From NCBI GenBank assembly GCA_031278295.1, contig JAITKQ010000102.1, positions 1 through 23,514 of the forward strand: DNA of 23,514 nucleotides. The letters are read 5' to 3'. The stretch comes from Spirochaetaceae bacterium (lineage in GTDB: Bacteria; Spirochaetota; Spirochaetia; Treponematales; Breznakiellaceae). Positions 14,201-21,472 of the stretch are shown here, piece by piece. Within the stretch, counting starts at the first letter, position 1. Each line of letters starts with the position of its first letter. The notes beneath the pieces were generated by a model, which saw nothing but the letters and a program-made list of their open reading frames with translations, was not told the DNA's origin and ran no database searches. A program made the position numbers and the translations under genes.

Positions 14201-15960
14201 TAACGTCCGAGTATCTGGCAAACGCGGTCGAGCTTCAGATAAAGATGGCTCAGGGTGCGAAACCCGGCGAGGGCGGCCAGCTTCCCGGTCACAAGGTTGA
14301 CATTCAGATAGGGAGGACGCGCCATTCAACGCCCGGCGTTACGCTGATAAGCCCGCCGCCCCACCACGACATCTATTCGATAGAAGACTTGGCCGAACTT
14401 ATCTTTGACCTGAAAAACGCGAATCCCGAAGCGCGCATCAGCGTCAAACTGGTAGCGGAAAACGGCGTAGGCACGGTGGCGGCGGGCGTAGCGAAGGCTC
14501 ACGCGGACAACATCCTGATTTCAGGTTACGACGGCGGCACAGGGGCAAGTCCGCAATCCAGCATACGCCATGCGGGTCTCCCTTGGGAGCTCGGCATAGC
14601 GGAGACGCACCAGACCCTGCTCGTCAACGGGCTACGGGGGCGCGTACGCCTGCAAACGGACGGGCAGATAAAGACGGGGCGCGACATCGTTATCGCCGGT
14701 ATGCTTGGGGCGGAAGAATTCGGCTTCGGCACCTCAACTTTGATAGTTTTGGGCTGTGTGATGATGAGGAAATGCCACGAAAACACCTGTCCTATGGGCG
14801 TTGCCACGCAAGACCCTGTTTTACGAAGCCGTTTTTCTGGAAAAAGCGAACACCTTATCACGTTTTTTAAGTTTTTGGCGGAGGAAGTACGCGAGATTAT
14901 GGCGGAATTGGGCTTCCGCGAGTTTAACGAGCTTGTCGGGCGGTCCGATATGCTGGTACAACAGCGGAGTCCCAAGCCAAAATCGGCAAACATCGACCTT
15001 TCAAGGCTGCTTGCGACAGTAAGCGGCCCCGACTTCATCAAGGGCGGGCAGGAATCTTACTGTACCCAGGCTCAGGTTCACAACATCAAAAATGTGGTGG
15101 ACAGGACACTGATAGAACGTTGCCGTCCTTCGCTCGACCAGAAAATCCCGACCGTCCTCAAAATGGATGTCCGCAACACGGATCGTGCCGTTGGGGCGAT
15201 GCTGAGCTACGAGGTATCCAGGCGTTTCGGCGGGACGGGGCTGCCGGAAAACTTTATCACGGTGGACTGGACAGGTTCAGCGGGACAGAGTTTCGGCGCT
15301 TTTCTGGCGCCCGGCCTCACGTTCCGGCTTGCGGGGGACGCGAACGACTACTTTGGAAAGGGGCTTTCGGGCGGCCGCATCGCGGTTTTCCCGCCGCCCG
15401 GCTCCACCTTTGCCGGCGAAGAAAATATCATCATAGGGAACACGGCCCTGTACGGCGCGACATCGGGGGCCGCCTTTGTCGCGGGTTTGGCAGGCGAGCG
15501 TTTCTGCGTCCGCAACTCCGGTGCGCTTGCCGTTGTGGAGGGGGCGGGCGACCACTGCGCCGAGTACATGACCGGGGGCCGGCTAGTCGTTCTGGGGGGC
15601 GTCGGCAGAAACTTTGCCGCCGGTATGTCGGGCGGCATCGCCTATGTTTTGGACCGCTCCAAGCCGGAAAAAGGAGAGCGTCCGTTTGAATACTTCCTCA
15701 ACAGCAGCATGGTGGAGCTTTCCCGTCTTGAAAGCATGGAGGACGAGGCCTTTGTCCTTGACGCGATAGAAAAGCACATATACTGGACAGGCTCGGCCTA
15801 CGCGAAAACGATTCGGGGCAACTGGCCCATAGAACGGCTACGCTTCTACAAAATATTGCCGGTGGAGTACAAACGGGCGTTGGAAGAACAAAAGATCGCG
15901 GAACTTGACCGCAAACTGTACGACATCCGAAAACGCGAGGAAATCTCGGAAAAAAGCTGA
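11266..15960 (+). CDS. gltB: glutamate synthase large (alpha) subunit
   Basis: A 1564-aa glutamate synthase, close to the usual 1500 aa of GltB. It makes two glutamates from glutamine and 2-oxoglutarate. The class II amidotransferase domain begins at Cys14 (CGIGFVANIGG), which becomes the N-terminal nucleophile after removal of a 13-residue propeptide. A central domain (about 450-800) has GAVHHGLIRAGLR and SGEPREIMHFAL. The FMN domain includes GAMSFGSISKEAHE, SGEGGEDPARF and ISGYDGGTGASPQSS. The 3Fe-4S cysteines are 1164, 1170 and 1175 (CX5CX4C). The last domain is the GXGXG helix with GGRIAVFPPPG. ATG 11266 has AAAGGAG 5 bases upstream; the ORF runs 53 codons further up but without family similarity. 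No gltD lies nearby. Confidence 0.95.
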   Translation: MGGLYSRENEHDSCGIGFVANIGGQASHEILERALEVLERMTHRGAESADDKTGDGSGVLMQIPHEFYKKTVGELRDGAFDKEASYGTGLLFLPPCDEGRRGQADAILKKIDIFAADLGLKVLALRDVPVDSGAAGTIAGKSEPLIKQIFLCPVNGGEAGLQLNDLNFLLYLFRKKLEKYARAVKTGGCYMPSLSASTIVYKGMLMPRQLREYYPELTDEAMKTAVALVHSRFSTNTFPAWALAQPFRMIAHNGEINTLKGNRFWAAAREKLYAHPRFTGQMARHLDDIVPVIEPGASDSASFDNMLELLVMSGRSLPHALMMLIPEAWNDKNPISDELKYFYEYHACMMEPWDGPASMVFCDGRYVGGTLDRNGLRPSRYTITRNGLIVMGSETGVQDFRPEEVRYKGRLEPGKLLLVDLKEGRIIPNDEVKHAVSTAKPYAGWISENLLTLEQEKDGDPIPADPFYHEDRRLLFLERSFGYTREDCEKLLLTMAATGQEPTSSMGTDTPLAVFSDKPQRVYSYFKQMFAQVTNPPIDSIREDLVMTLTSFAGPNKNLLEETAGHCRRVKIKNPVMTAADMERLFKIAPDRFKSASLDAVFTVPSVGGAVDPACSCALEKALDGLVARAVKAAAGGAAFIVLSDRAALEPGAGLCAVPALLALGAVHHGLIRAGLRMKVSLIVESGEPREIMHFALLFGYGADLVYPYGALAAIAALCRGFDGKRAGAYPDACHNYLKGLQKAMLKVMSKMGTSTLRSYRGAQIFEAVGLGPEIIEKCFCGTASRIGGAGFADLEAEALERRVLAVEAEGRIRDATRPAPEDYLLYGDGQYRWRRNGERHAWNPETIHLLQWSTRTADYAKFKQFSAAANSLNQSPHVIRGLLDFARPGTVKGAPAAAIRISEVESAESIMKRFTTGAMSFGSISKEAHETIAKALNSIQGRSNSGEGGEDPARFERKPDGSWTRSAIKQVASGRFGVTSEYLANAVELQIKMAQGAKPGEGGQLPGHKVDIQIGRTRHSTPGVTLISPPPHHDIYSIEDLAELIFDLKNANPEARISVKLVAENGVGTVAAGVAKAHADNILISGYDGGTGASPQSSIRHAGLPWELGIAETHQTLLVNGLRGRVRLQTDGQIKTGRDIVIAGMLGAEEFGFGTSTLIVLGCVMMRKCHENTCPMGVATQDPVLRSRFSGKSEHLITFFKFLAEEVREIMAELGFREFNELVGRSDMLVQQRSPKPKSANIDLSRLLATVSGPDFIKGGQESYCTQAQVHNIKNVVDRTLIERCRPSLDQKIPTVLKMDVRNTDRAVGAMLSYEVSRRFGGTGLPENFITVDWTGSAGQSFGAFLAPGLTFRLAGDANDYFGKGLSGGRIAVFPPPGSTFAGEENIIIGNTALYGATSGAAFVAGLAGERFCVRNSGALAVVEGAGDHCAEYMTGGRLVVLGGVGRNFAAGMSGGIAYVLDRSKPEKGERPFEYFLNSSMVELSRLESMEDEAFVLDAIEKHIYWTGSAYAKTIRGNWPIERLRFYKILPVEYKRALEEQKIAELDRKLYDIRKREEISEKS

Positions 15961-16023
15961 ATGCCCGTCATCTTCTGTTAAACCCTCCGGTAGGCGGCAG
16001 CCGATATATAGTAAGGGAACAAA

Positions 16024-16932
16024 ATGTTTGTATCATTTTTGAACGGACCTAAGATGGCGGGGATTCTCGTTTTTACCGCCTGTCTGGGCGCGTCCGCCGG
16101 TGCGCTGGAGCTAACAGGCAGCGTGAGCGGTGCGTTGGACTGGGAAAGTATGCGTATTGACGCGGAACTGCGCCTGGATCTTGCGGTTACCGGCATAAGG
16201 CTGCCGTCCGGCAGGACGCAGGCGGAGGAAGCGCTGTTTTCAGAATATTTTGACAGCGTACAGACGCTAATCCTTTCGATCAGGCTAAACTCGTCCACGG
16301 TTATAGGCGATTTGATCGATTCAGGCGACGCCCCTCCTGAGTTGATAGACAGGCTGACGCTTCAGGCGGAACGCAAGGCCCCCAGGTATTCCCTCGATTT
16401 CCGCACGATCATCTCATCGTACACGATAGACCTTAAAGATGTCGGGGCCCTGCTTGTCAGGCATGGCGAGTCCTACGGTACGGAGCGCCTCGTAAACCCC
16501 GCGCCGGTAGCGGAGTACACTGGTATAATAATAATCGCGGAGGACGAGCTGCCCGTTCATGGCCGTAAGAGCTCGGCGGCGCTTAGGCCCTGTCTTTTCC
16601 CGAAAATCTGGGATACCGGGATGAATTTGATATACGACGGTATGACGACCAGTCCCGGACGGGAGGCCGTTTTTTCGATGGTTCACTATACCGGCATAGA
16701 AAACATTTTCAGGGACAACCCTTCCGGACTGAGCGAGGAACTGCGGCAGCTGGTAGGGGACAAGCCGCTTCGCGTGATAGCGCGCGGCGTATTCGGCATA
16801 AATCCGACCGACCCCGTGATAGACCGGGCGGATGCCGTCACGATCCTTTCATCGGAAGCGAACAGGCGCCTGCTGAACGAGGGGCGCGTCGCGTTCGTGG
16901 TACGGGCGGACACGCTAAAAAAACAATTTTAA
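16024..16932 (+). CDS. exported protein with LPP20/FlgP-like C-terminal domain
   Basis: A 302-aa secreted or periplasmic protein with a signal peptide ending near ASAGA (about residue 26). The middle part (about 40-150) is a mixed helix/strand region with GRTQAEEALFSEYFDSVQTL. The C-terminal part (about 163-298) has YTGIIIIAED, ALRPCLFPKIWDTGMNLIYD, PLRVIARGVFGINPTDPVI and DAVTILSSEANRRLLNEGRV. That order resembles exported proteins related to LPP20 and flagellar FlgP (tGlvIdarg, PalaPkI, vG.nPlvi, isn.dA.ril). The resemblance is by eye. ATG 16024 has AAGGGAA upstream; Met11 (16054) is an alternative that leaves a cleaner signal peptide. It heads a closely spaced plus-strand cluster. Precise function unknown. 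Confidence 0.6.
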   Translation: MFVSFLNGPKMAGILVFTACLGASAGALELTGSVSGALDWESMRIDAELRLDLAVTGIRLPSGRTQAEEALFSEYFDSVQTLILSIRLNSSTVIGDLIDSGDAPPELIDRLTLQAERKAPRYSLDFRTIISSYTIDLKDVGALLVRHGESYGTERLVNPAPVAEYTGIIIIAEDELPVHGRKSSAALRPCLFPKIWDTGMNLIYDGMTTSPGREAVFSMVHYTGIENIFRDNPSGLSEELRQLVGDKPLRVIARGVFGINPTDPVIDRADAVTILSSEANRRLLNEGRVAFVVRADTLKKQF

Positions 16933-16984
16933 CGGCCGTTCTGTCCAGCGTGAACGCTGTATTAGCGGCAGTAAGGGGACAATT

Positions 16985-18721
16985 TTGAAATTTTGGGCGC
17001 ATTTGCGGCGCTTCGCGCCGCAAACCGGGCTATCCGCTACAATGGTTAGCGCCGCCGGGAGAAGATCGGCGCGCCGCTCCAGGAGCGGCGAATATGGTTT
17101 TGCGGCGCTAATCATTCCGCTTCTATCCCTTGCGCGGCCTTTGCCCCTGATTCTTGCGTCGGGCCTTGCGGCAGCCCTGCCCTCCTTTGGACTGGGCGAG
17201 GATGTGCTGAAATTCGGCGGGGAGGCCGGGTGGAAACAGTTCAGCCTGCGAAACGGGCTGGCGGAGCTGGAAAACGTGCGTCCCACCAAGGTACTAGCGC
17301 TCAGCTCCGCTGAAAAAAGTGATGATCCCTCGCTCGACATGGCGCTCTCATTCGATGAGGGCGGTGCGGAGCTGTTTACCGACAGCGTCGGGAATTACAG
17401 GCTGCTGACATCGGGGACGGTGTATACGGCCGGAAGCGCCTGGGCGCGCTTTGGCGACGGCGCGGCGGTCTTTTCAAGCGCACCGGGTATGGCGGACGAG
17501 GCCGCCAAAGCGCCGGTGGTGATAAACGCGCGCAGCGCCGCCGCGCTTTTTTCCGTAGGCAGGAATATCGGCGATTTTTCGCTGGAATTCTGGCTCTACC
17601 CGGCCAGCATGGAGAACGGCGAAGAGGCCTTAAGCTGGACATCCGCGGTAAGGGACGGGGGCGTCTACAAAAACCAGAGTCTTGGCTGCGCCGTGTCAAA
17701 AAACAGGATAGAGTGGAACATAAAAAACTTTTTTTTCGCGCCAAAAACCGAAGAGGCGCTTTCCGTGAAAAGCATGGATTTAAGGCTGGTTTCTTCCGCG
17801 CCCCTCGTTCCCAAACGGTGGAGCCATCAGCTGCTCCGTTTTGACGGGACGACAGGGCTGCTGGAGTACCTCGTGGACGGCGTACTGGAAGACCTTGCGT
17901 ACACGACTCCTTCCGGCGCCGAAGGCGGGGATGTTTTTCTGCCCCTCATAGGGGAGCGCGGCAATTTTATCCTGGGCAAACGCTTTAACGGCATGATAGA
18001 CAATTTCCGCGTATACAAACGTTTCGTTGAACAGGCCGGCCTGCGCCCCTACTCCCGTAGCGGCAGTGTGCGGAGCGCGCCCATAGATCTGGGCGGTCGG
18101 AACAGTACCGTACTTCGCGTAGACGCCTCCGGCGGTACCTACGGCGCTTTAAACGGGGAGCGGCGAGGCGTATCCGCGCATACCGGTAATTTTGACTTTC
18201 CCGGCGGGGCGCAGATTCAATTTTTTATCCGCGCCTCCGATTCACCGTATTCATGGGAAGGCGCGGCCTGGCGCGCCTTTACGCCGGGCGAGGCGCTAGG
18301 CTCGGTGCGGGGCCGCTACATAGAGCTTGCCGCCGACTTCTATCCGGGCGGCGACTTTGAGACAACGCCTTTCTTGGAAGAGCTGAGCGTGGTGTTTGCA
18401 AGGAAGGCCGCCCCGGAGCCGCCGCCCTATATCAGGGCGGCGGCCAAAGACGGCGGCGTAGAACTGTCATGGGTGCCGTCAAAGGACGAGGCTACGGCAG
18501 GCTACATCGTTTACTACGGCGCCGCTTCCGGAAATTACCTGGGCGAAGGCGCTTCGGCAGGACCATCGCCGATCGATGCCGGGAAGCGGCTTTCAGTAAG
18601 TATTGACAAGCTCACCAACGGAATTCTATACTATTTCTCTGTGAGTTCTTACGATGATCTGGGACAGGCCGGTGACTATTCACGCGAAGTATCCGCGCGT
18701 CCGCTTAGGATGAGCAAATGA
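16985..18721 (+). CDS. exported LamG-like plus fibronectin type III protein
   Basis: A 578-aa exported protein. A hydrophobic signal segment lies at about residues 37-68, unusually far from the start behind an Arg-rich leader. A concanavalin/LamG-like domain follows (about 115-345: ALSFDEGGAELF, FSLEFWLYPASM, WSHQLLRFDGTTGLLEYLVD, FNGMIDNFRVYKR), then a second beta-rich region (about 365-470), and a fibronectin type III domain (about 480-572: VELSWVPSKDEATAGYIVYY, NGILYYFSVSSYDDLGQAG). Such architectures are typical of surface or periplasmic carbohydrate- or protein-binding proteins; no catalytic motif was seen. The start is taken as TTG 16985 because AAGGGGA lies 6 bases upstream; ATG 17042 has no ribosome site. 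It overlaps the next gene by 4 bases (ATGA). Confidence 0.7.
   Translation: MKFWAHLRRFAPQTGLSATMVSAAGRRSARRSRSGEYGFAALIIPLLSLARPLPLILASGLAAALPSFGLGEDVLKFGGEAGWKQFSLRNGLAELENVRPTKVLALSSAEKSDDPSLDMALSFDEGGAELFTDSVGNYRLLTSGTVYTAGSAWARFGDGAAVFSSAPGMADEAAKAPVVINARSAAALFSVGRNIGDFSLEFWLYPASMENGEEALSWTSAVRDGGVYKNQSLGCAVSKNRIEWNIKNFFFAPKTEEALSVKSMDLRLVSSAPLVPKRWSHQLLRFDGTTGLLEYLVDGVLEDLAYTTPSGAEGGDVFLPLIGERGNFILGKRFNGMIDNFRVYKRFVEQAGLRPYSRSGSVRSAPIDLGGRNSTVLRVDASGGTYGALNGERRGVSAHTGNFDFPGGAQIQFFIRASDSPYSWEGAAWRAFTPGEALGSVRGRYIELAADFYPGGDFETTPFLEELSVVFARKAAPEPPPYIRAAAKDGGVELSWVPSKDEATAGYIVYYGAASGNYLGEGASAGPSPIDAGKRLSVSIDKLTNGILYYFSVSSYDDLGQAGDYSREVSARPLRMSK
17002..17090. repeat. two palindromes inside the leader coding region of the LamG/FnIII gene
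   Basis: TTTGCGGCGC (17002-17011) pairs perfectly with GCGCCGCAAA (17015-17024) around TTC. CGCCGCTCC (17072-17080) pairs with GGAGCGGCG (17082-17090). Between them is TATCCGCTAC (17031-17040), the reverse complement of a motif also found in two intergenic regions. The segment encodes the Arg-rich stretch ahead of the signal segment and may be an in-frame inserted repeat unit. Confidence 0.55.
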
Positions 18722-19554
18722 CAGGAGATGCCAGAGCTTTCGTCTCAAAGTCGGGGGATGACGGGCCGGGTTTTTCTTTCGGGCATTATCCGGCGGCAAT
18801 ACCTACGGCGCTAAGGTTTTACGACACCTGCAAAACCGGCGCGTTAAAACCCTACGATCTTTTTACGATGATCAACTCCGATCCGGTACTGACCGGCATA
18901 ACTTACGGGTTGTATCATGAATTTTTCCCGGAAATACCGCAAATTTTTTTCGGGCTTACGCAGATAATCATCAAACTAAACATAAATACGGTAAAAAACC
19001 ATGTGTTGAAAGCGTTGGAACGGGCAATACCGCCGGAAAAGGCAGGCAAGGGGATCGTGGACAAACAGGCGGATTTTCTCCGCCGCTCCCTAGCCGCCGG
19101 CATGGTTTCGCTGCTGCTGGCAAAACGGCGCGGCCTTGCCGTCCGTGATATACAAAAATACTATTGCGCCGGCCTCCTGCACGATATAGGCGGCTTTGTC
19201 CTTTTGGAAGGAAGCGGGGCCGGCTTTGACGGCCTTACACCGGAAAAGGCCGGCCTGCTTGCGGCAAAACTTTGGGGCTTTCCGTCCGTTATTCACGATG
19301 TGATCGCGTTCCACCGGAATCACCGGCGTTACACGGGCGAGCACGCGGACGTGGTGTGCCATACCGCCCTGTCGGTCTCAATCCTGGATAAGTGGGAGGC
19401 GGCGAAAAGCAGCGAAGAGTCCCTCTCACAGGCTTCCGCTACCGATAAACTTTTTAAACTGCTCAACCTGGACAAAGGCATCTTAGAAGGGATCGAAGAG
19501 TCTTTCAGGGCTGAATTTAAAAAGACAGCGGCATTTATCGGTTTGGGGGATTAG
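18718..19554 (+). CDS. HDOD-domain protein
   Basis: A 278-aa soluble protein with an HDOD domain (a degenerate relative of the HD phosphohydrolase fold used in signalling). Residues about 20-230 cover it: YPAAIPTALRFYDTCKTG, YDLFTMINSDPVLTG, then an HD-like core with KYYCAGLLHDIGGFVLLEG and VIHDVIAFHRNHRRY. HDOD proteins usually act as regulators or scaffolds in stress, cyclic-nucleotide or motility control rather than as enzymes. Here a His-Asp pair (LLHDIGG) and a later HDVIAFH are kept, so residual hydrolase activity is possible. Its start overlaps the LamG/FnIII gene stop (ATGA) and the MBL-fold gene follows after two bases, so it is in one transcription unit with both. Confidence 0.8.
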   Translation: MTGDARAFVSKSGDDGPGFSFGHYPAAIPTALRFYDTCKTGALKPYDLFTMINSDPVLTGITYGLYHEFFPEIPQIFFGLTQIIIKLNINTVKNHVLKALERAIPPEKAGKGIVDKQADFLRRSLAAGMVSLLLAKRRGLAVRDIQKYYCAGLLHDIGGFVLLEGSGAGFDGLTPEKAGLLAAKLWGFPSVIHDVIAFHRNHRRYTGEHADVVCHTALSVSILDKWEAAKSSEESLSQASATDKLFKLLNLDKGILEGIEESFRAEFKKTAAFIGLGD

Positions 19555-19556
19555 CG

Positions 19557-20462
19557 ATGTTGTCTGTACGTTTCTGGGGAGCACGCGGTTCAATCGCCAG
19601 CCCGGGCAAAGAAACTGTGGAATTCGGCGGCAACACCTCCTGCCTGGAACTGCGGGCGGACGGTAAACTTGTAATCGTTGATTTTGGCACCGGCATACGT
19701 CTGCTTGGCGAAAGCCTTTTGGCAAACGACCTGAAAAATGGCCCGATAAACGCCGATATTTTTGTTACGCACACCCATTGGGATCACCTTATCGGTTTTC
19801 CTATGTTTGCGCCGCTCTTTATTCCGACAAGCGAGTTGCGGATATACGGACCCGTGATGCCCGAAGGCTTCAAGGTCCGTAACGCGCTGAAACTTATGAC
19901 GGATTATCCTTTCTGGCCCGTACGCCTCTGCGAATTTGCGGCAAAGCTGACATTCATCGACATCCTTGAAACCACGATCGATCTGGGGGCAGGCTTAACG
20001 GTAACAAGCAAGCTGCTTAACCATCCGGTAATCACGCTGGGTTACCGGTTCGAATACGAGGGAAAGAAAATAGTGGTTGTTACGGACAATGAACCGTTTT
20101 GGAATATGTTCGACGACAAATCGCATCCCATGTACAGCGCGGAGGCGGATTACGAAGGCTGTGAAGTGGCGGAAACAGAGAACAAAAAACTGTCTGATTT
20201 TTTTAAAGACGTCGATATCCTTGTTTACGACAGCGCCTACACGGAAGCGGAATACCGGAACAGCAAGCGAAACTGGGGTCATACATCTTATGAAAGCGCG
20301 ATAGAAAACGCGAAAATATCAGGTGCTAAAAATTTGGTTATATATCACCATGAACCTTCCAGAACGGATGAAGCATTACGCGATCTTTCGGTAAAATATT
20401 CGAAAGCTGATTCCGGCCTTAAAATAATTACGGCAAAGGAAGGTATGGTTTTGACGGTATAG
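19557..20462 (+). CDS. MBL-fold metallohydrolase
   Basis: A 301-aa metallo-beta-lactamase-fold protein. Metal ligands are visible in THTHWDH (His72, His74, Asp76, His77). Other conserved points are the N-terminal VRFWGARGS and the glycine-rich GGNTSCLEL, VVVTDNE in the second half (a bridging Asp candidate), and WGHTS and IYHHEP near the C-terminus. The N-terminal WGARGS motif is typical of the PhnP/cyclic-phosphodiesterase-like subgroup often found with signalling proteins, so a phosphodiester or nucleotide substrate is possible but not shown. GGGGGA lies 6 bases before ATG, within the end of the HDOD gene. No signal peptide, so cytoplasmic. Confidence 0.8.
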   Translation: MLSVRFWGARGSIASPGKETVEFGGNTSCLELRADGKLVIVDFGTGIRLLGESLLANDLKNGPINADIFVTHTHWDHLIGFPMFAPLFIPTSELRIYGPVMPEGFKVRNALKLMTDYPFWPVRLCEFAAKLTFIDILETTIDLGAGLTVTSKLLNHPVITLGYRFEYEGKKIVVVTDNEPFWNMFDDKSHPMYSAEADYEGCEVAETENKKLSDFFKDVDILVYDSAYTEAEYRNSKRNWGHTSYESAIENAKISGAKNLVIYHHEPSRTDEALRDLSVKYSKADSGLKIITAKEGMVLTV

Positions 20463-20485
20463 TATTTTCATTACCGGGGTACAAA

Positions 20486-21472
20486 ATGTTTGAGCAGTTT
20501 CATGGACGGAAAAATATAATACGCGCGCTTGTTGTATTTTGTATATTTTATTATTTTCCGGCAAGCGCCGCAAATCTTTCGAAAACAATTTACGACAAAG
20601 TACGCCTCGCGCGGGTTGGCGGCGCGGACGGGCTTGGCGGTATGGATTATTCCGAAAAAGAAATAGCGCAAATTGCCTCGGCAAATTCCGAATTTAAAAA
20701 CAGCTTTGTCGAAGGCATACCGGAACCGGAAGAATTTTCCATGCCGCAAATGGTGATCTATTCATCGTACACGGTGCGCCCGGGCGATATGATAAGCGTC
20801 ATTTCGTCCGACTTCGGCCTGAATCAGGATACCTTGATTTCCGTAAACGGTATTTCAAACACCCGTTCCATCCAGGTTGGCAAAAAACTTTTGATACCGA
20901 ATCAGGACGGCATAATGCACAAGGTGTCGCGGGACGAAACGCTGGACGGAATAGCGGGAAAATACAAAGTTTCTACCGCCGCGATCGTAACGGCAAACGA
21001 GCTGTTTTCGGAGAGGGTGAACGTTGGCACGGAGATTTTCATACCCAACGCAAAACTCGATTCGACAAGGCTACAGGAAATAAACGGCGATCTGTTTATA
21101 TGGCCTGTACGCGGAAGGATCACATCGGGTTACGGTTACCGCAAGAATCCGATAACCGGGCTGCGCAGCTTTCATTCAGGGATTGACATAAGCGCAAATA
21201 CAGGCGTTCCTATAAAGGCGGCGATGGCGGGCAGGGTAATATCGACCGGGTACAGCGATATTTTTGGCTATTATGTCGTAATATCGCATCACTCAAACTA
21301 CCGCACACTTTACTGCCACATGAGCGTGATACGCACCGAAGCCGGCGCGTACGTCAGGATGGCGGACATAATAGGCAATGTCGGCAGTACCGGACAAAGC
21401 ACGGGCTCCCACCTGCACTTTCAGGTGTACAAAAACGGCCGAACCGTGAATCCCATCGTACTGGTAAATTAA
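20486..21472 (+). CDS. LysM-containing M23 family peptidoglycan endopeptidase
   Basis: A 328-aa exported cell-wall hydrolase. The signal peptide ends near ASAAN (about residue 29). Two LysM peptidoglycan-binding modules follow at about 95-138 (YTVRPGDMISVISSDFGLN) and 144-188 (HKVSRDETLDGIAGKYKVS). A C-terminal M23 zinc peptidase domain (about 205-325) has zinc ligands His230 and Asp234 (FHSGID) and His311 in HLH, with His309 and His278 as active-site residues. All are intact, so it should be an active enzyme cleaving peptide crosslinks in the wall. The architecture is shared with treponemal LysM-M23 proteins. It follows the MBL gene by 23 bases. Its TAA overlaps the stop of the convergent acyl-CoA synthetase gene. 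Confidence 0.9.
   Translation: MFEQFHGRKNIIRALVVFCIFYYFPASAANLSKTIYDKVRLARVGGADGLGGMDYSEKEIAQIASANSEFKNSFVEGIPEPEEFSMPQMVIYSSYTVRPGDMISVISSDFGLNQDTLISVNGISNTRSIQVGKKLLIPNQDGIMHKVSRDETLDGIAGKYKVSTAAIVTANELFSERVNVGTEIFIPNAKLDSTRLQEINGDLFIWPVRGRITSGYGYRKNPITGLRSFHSGIDISANTGVPIKAAMAGRVISTGYSDIFGYYVVISHHSNYRTLYCHMSVIRTEAGAYVRMADIIGNVGSTGQSTGSHLHFQVYKNGRTVNPIVLVN

Noticed and set aside
13534..15777. Several long opposite-strand ORFs inside gltB
   Set aside because: They are antisense shadows produced by GC-rich codon bias; none shows a recognisable domain or ribosome site.
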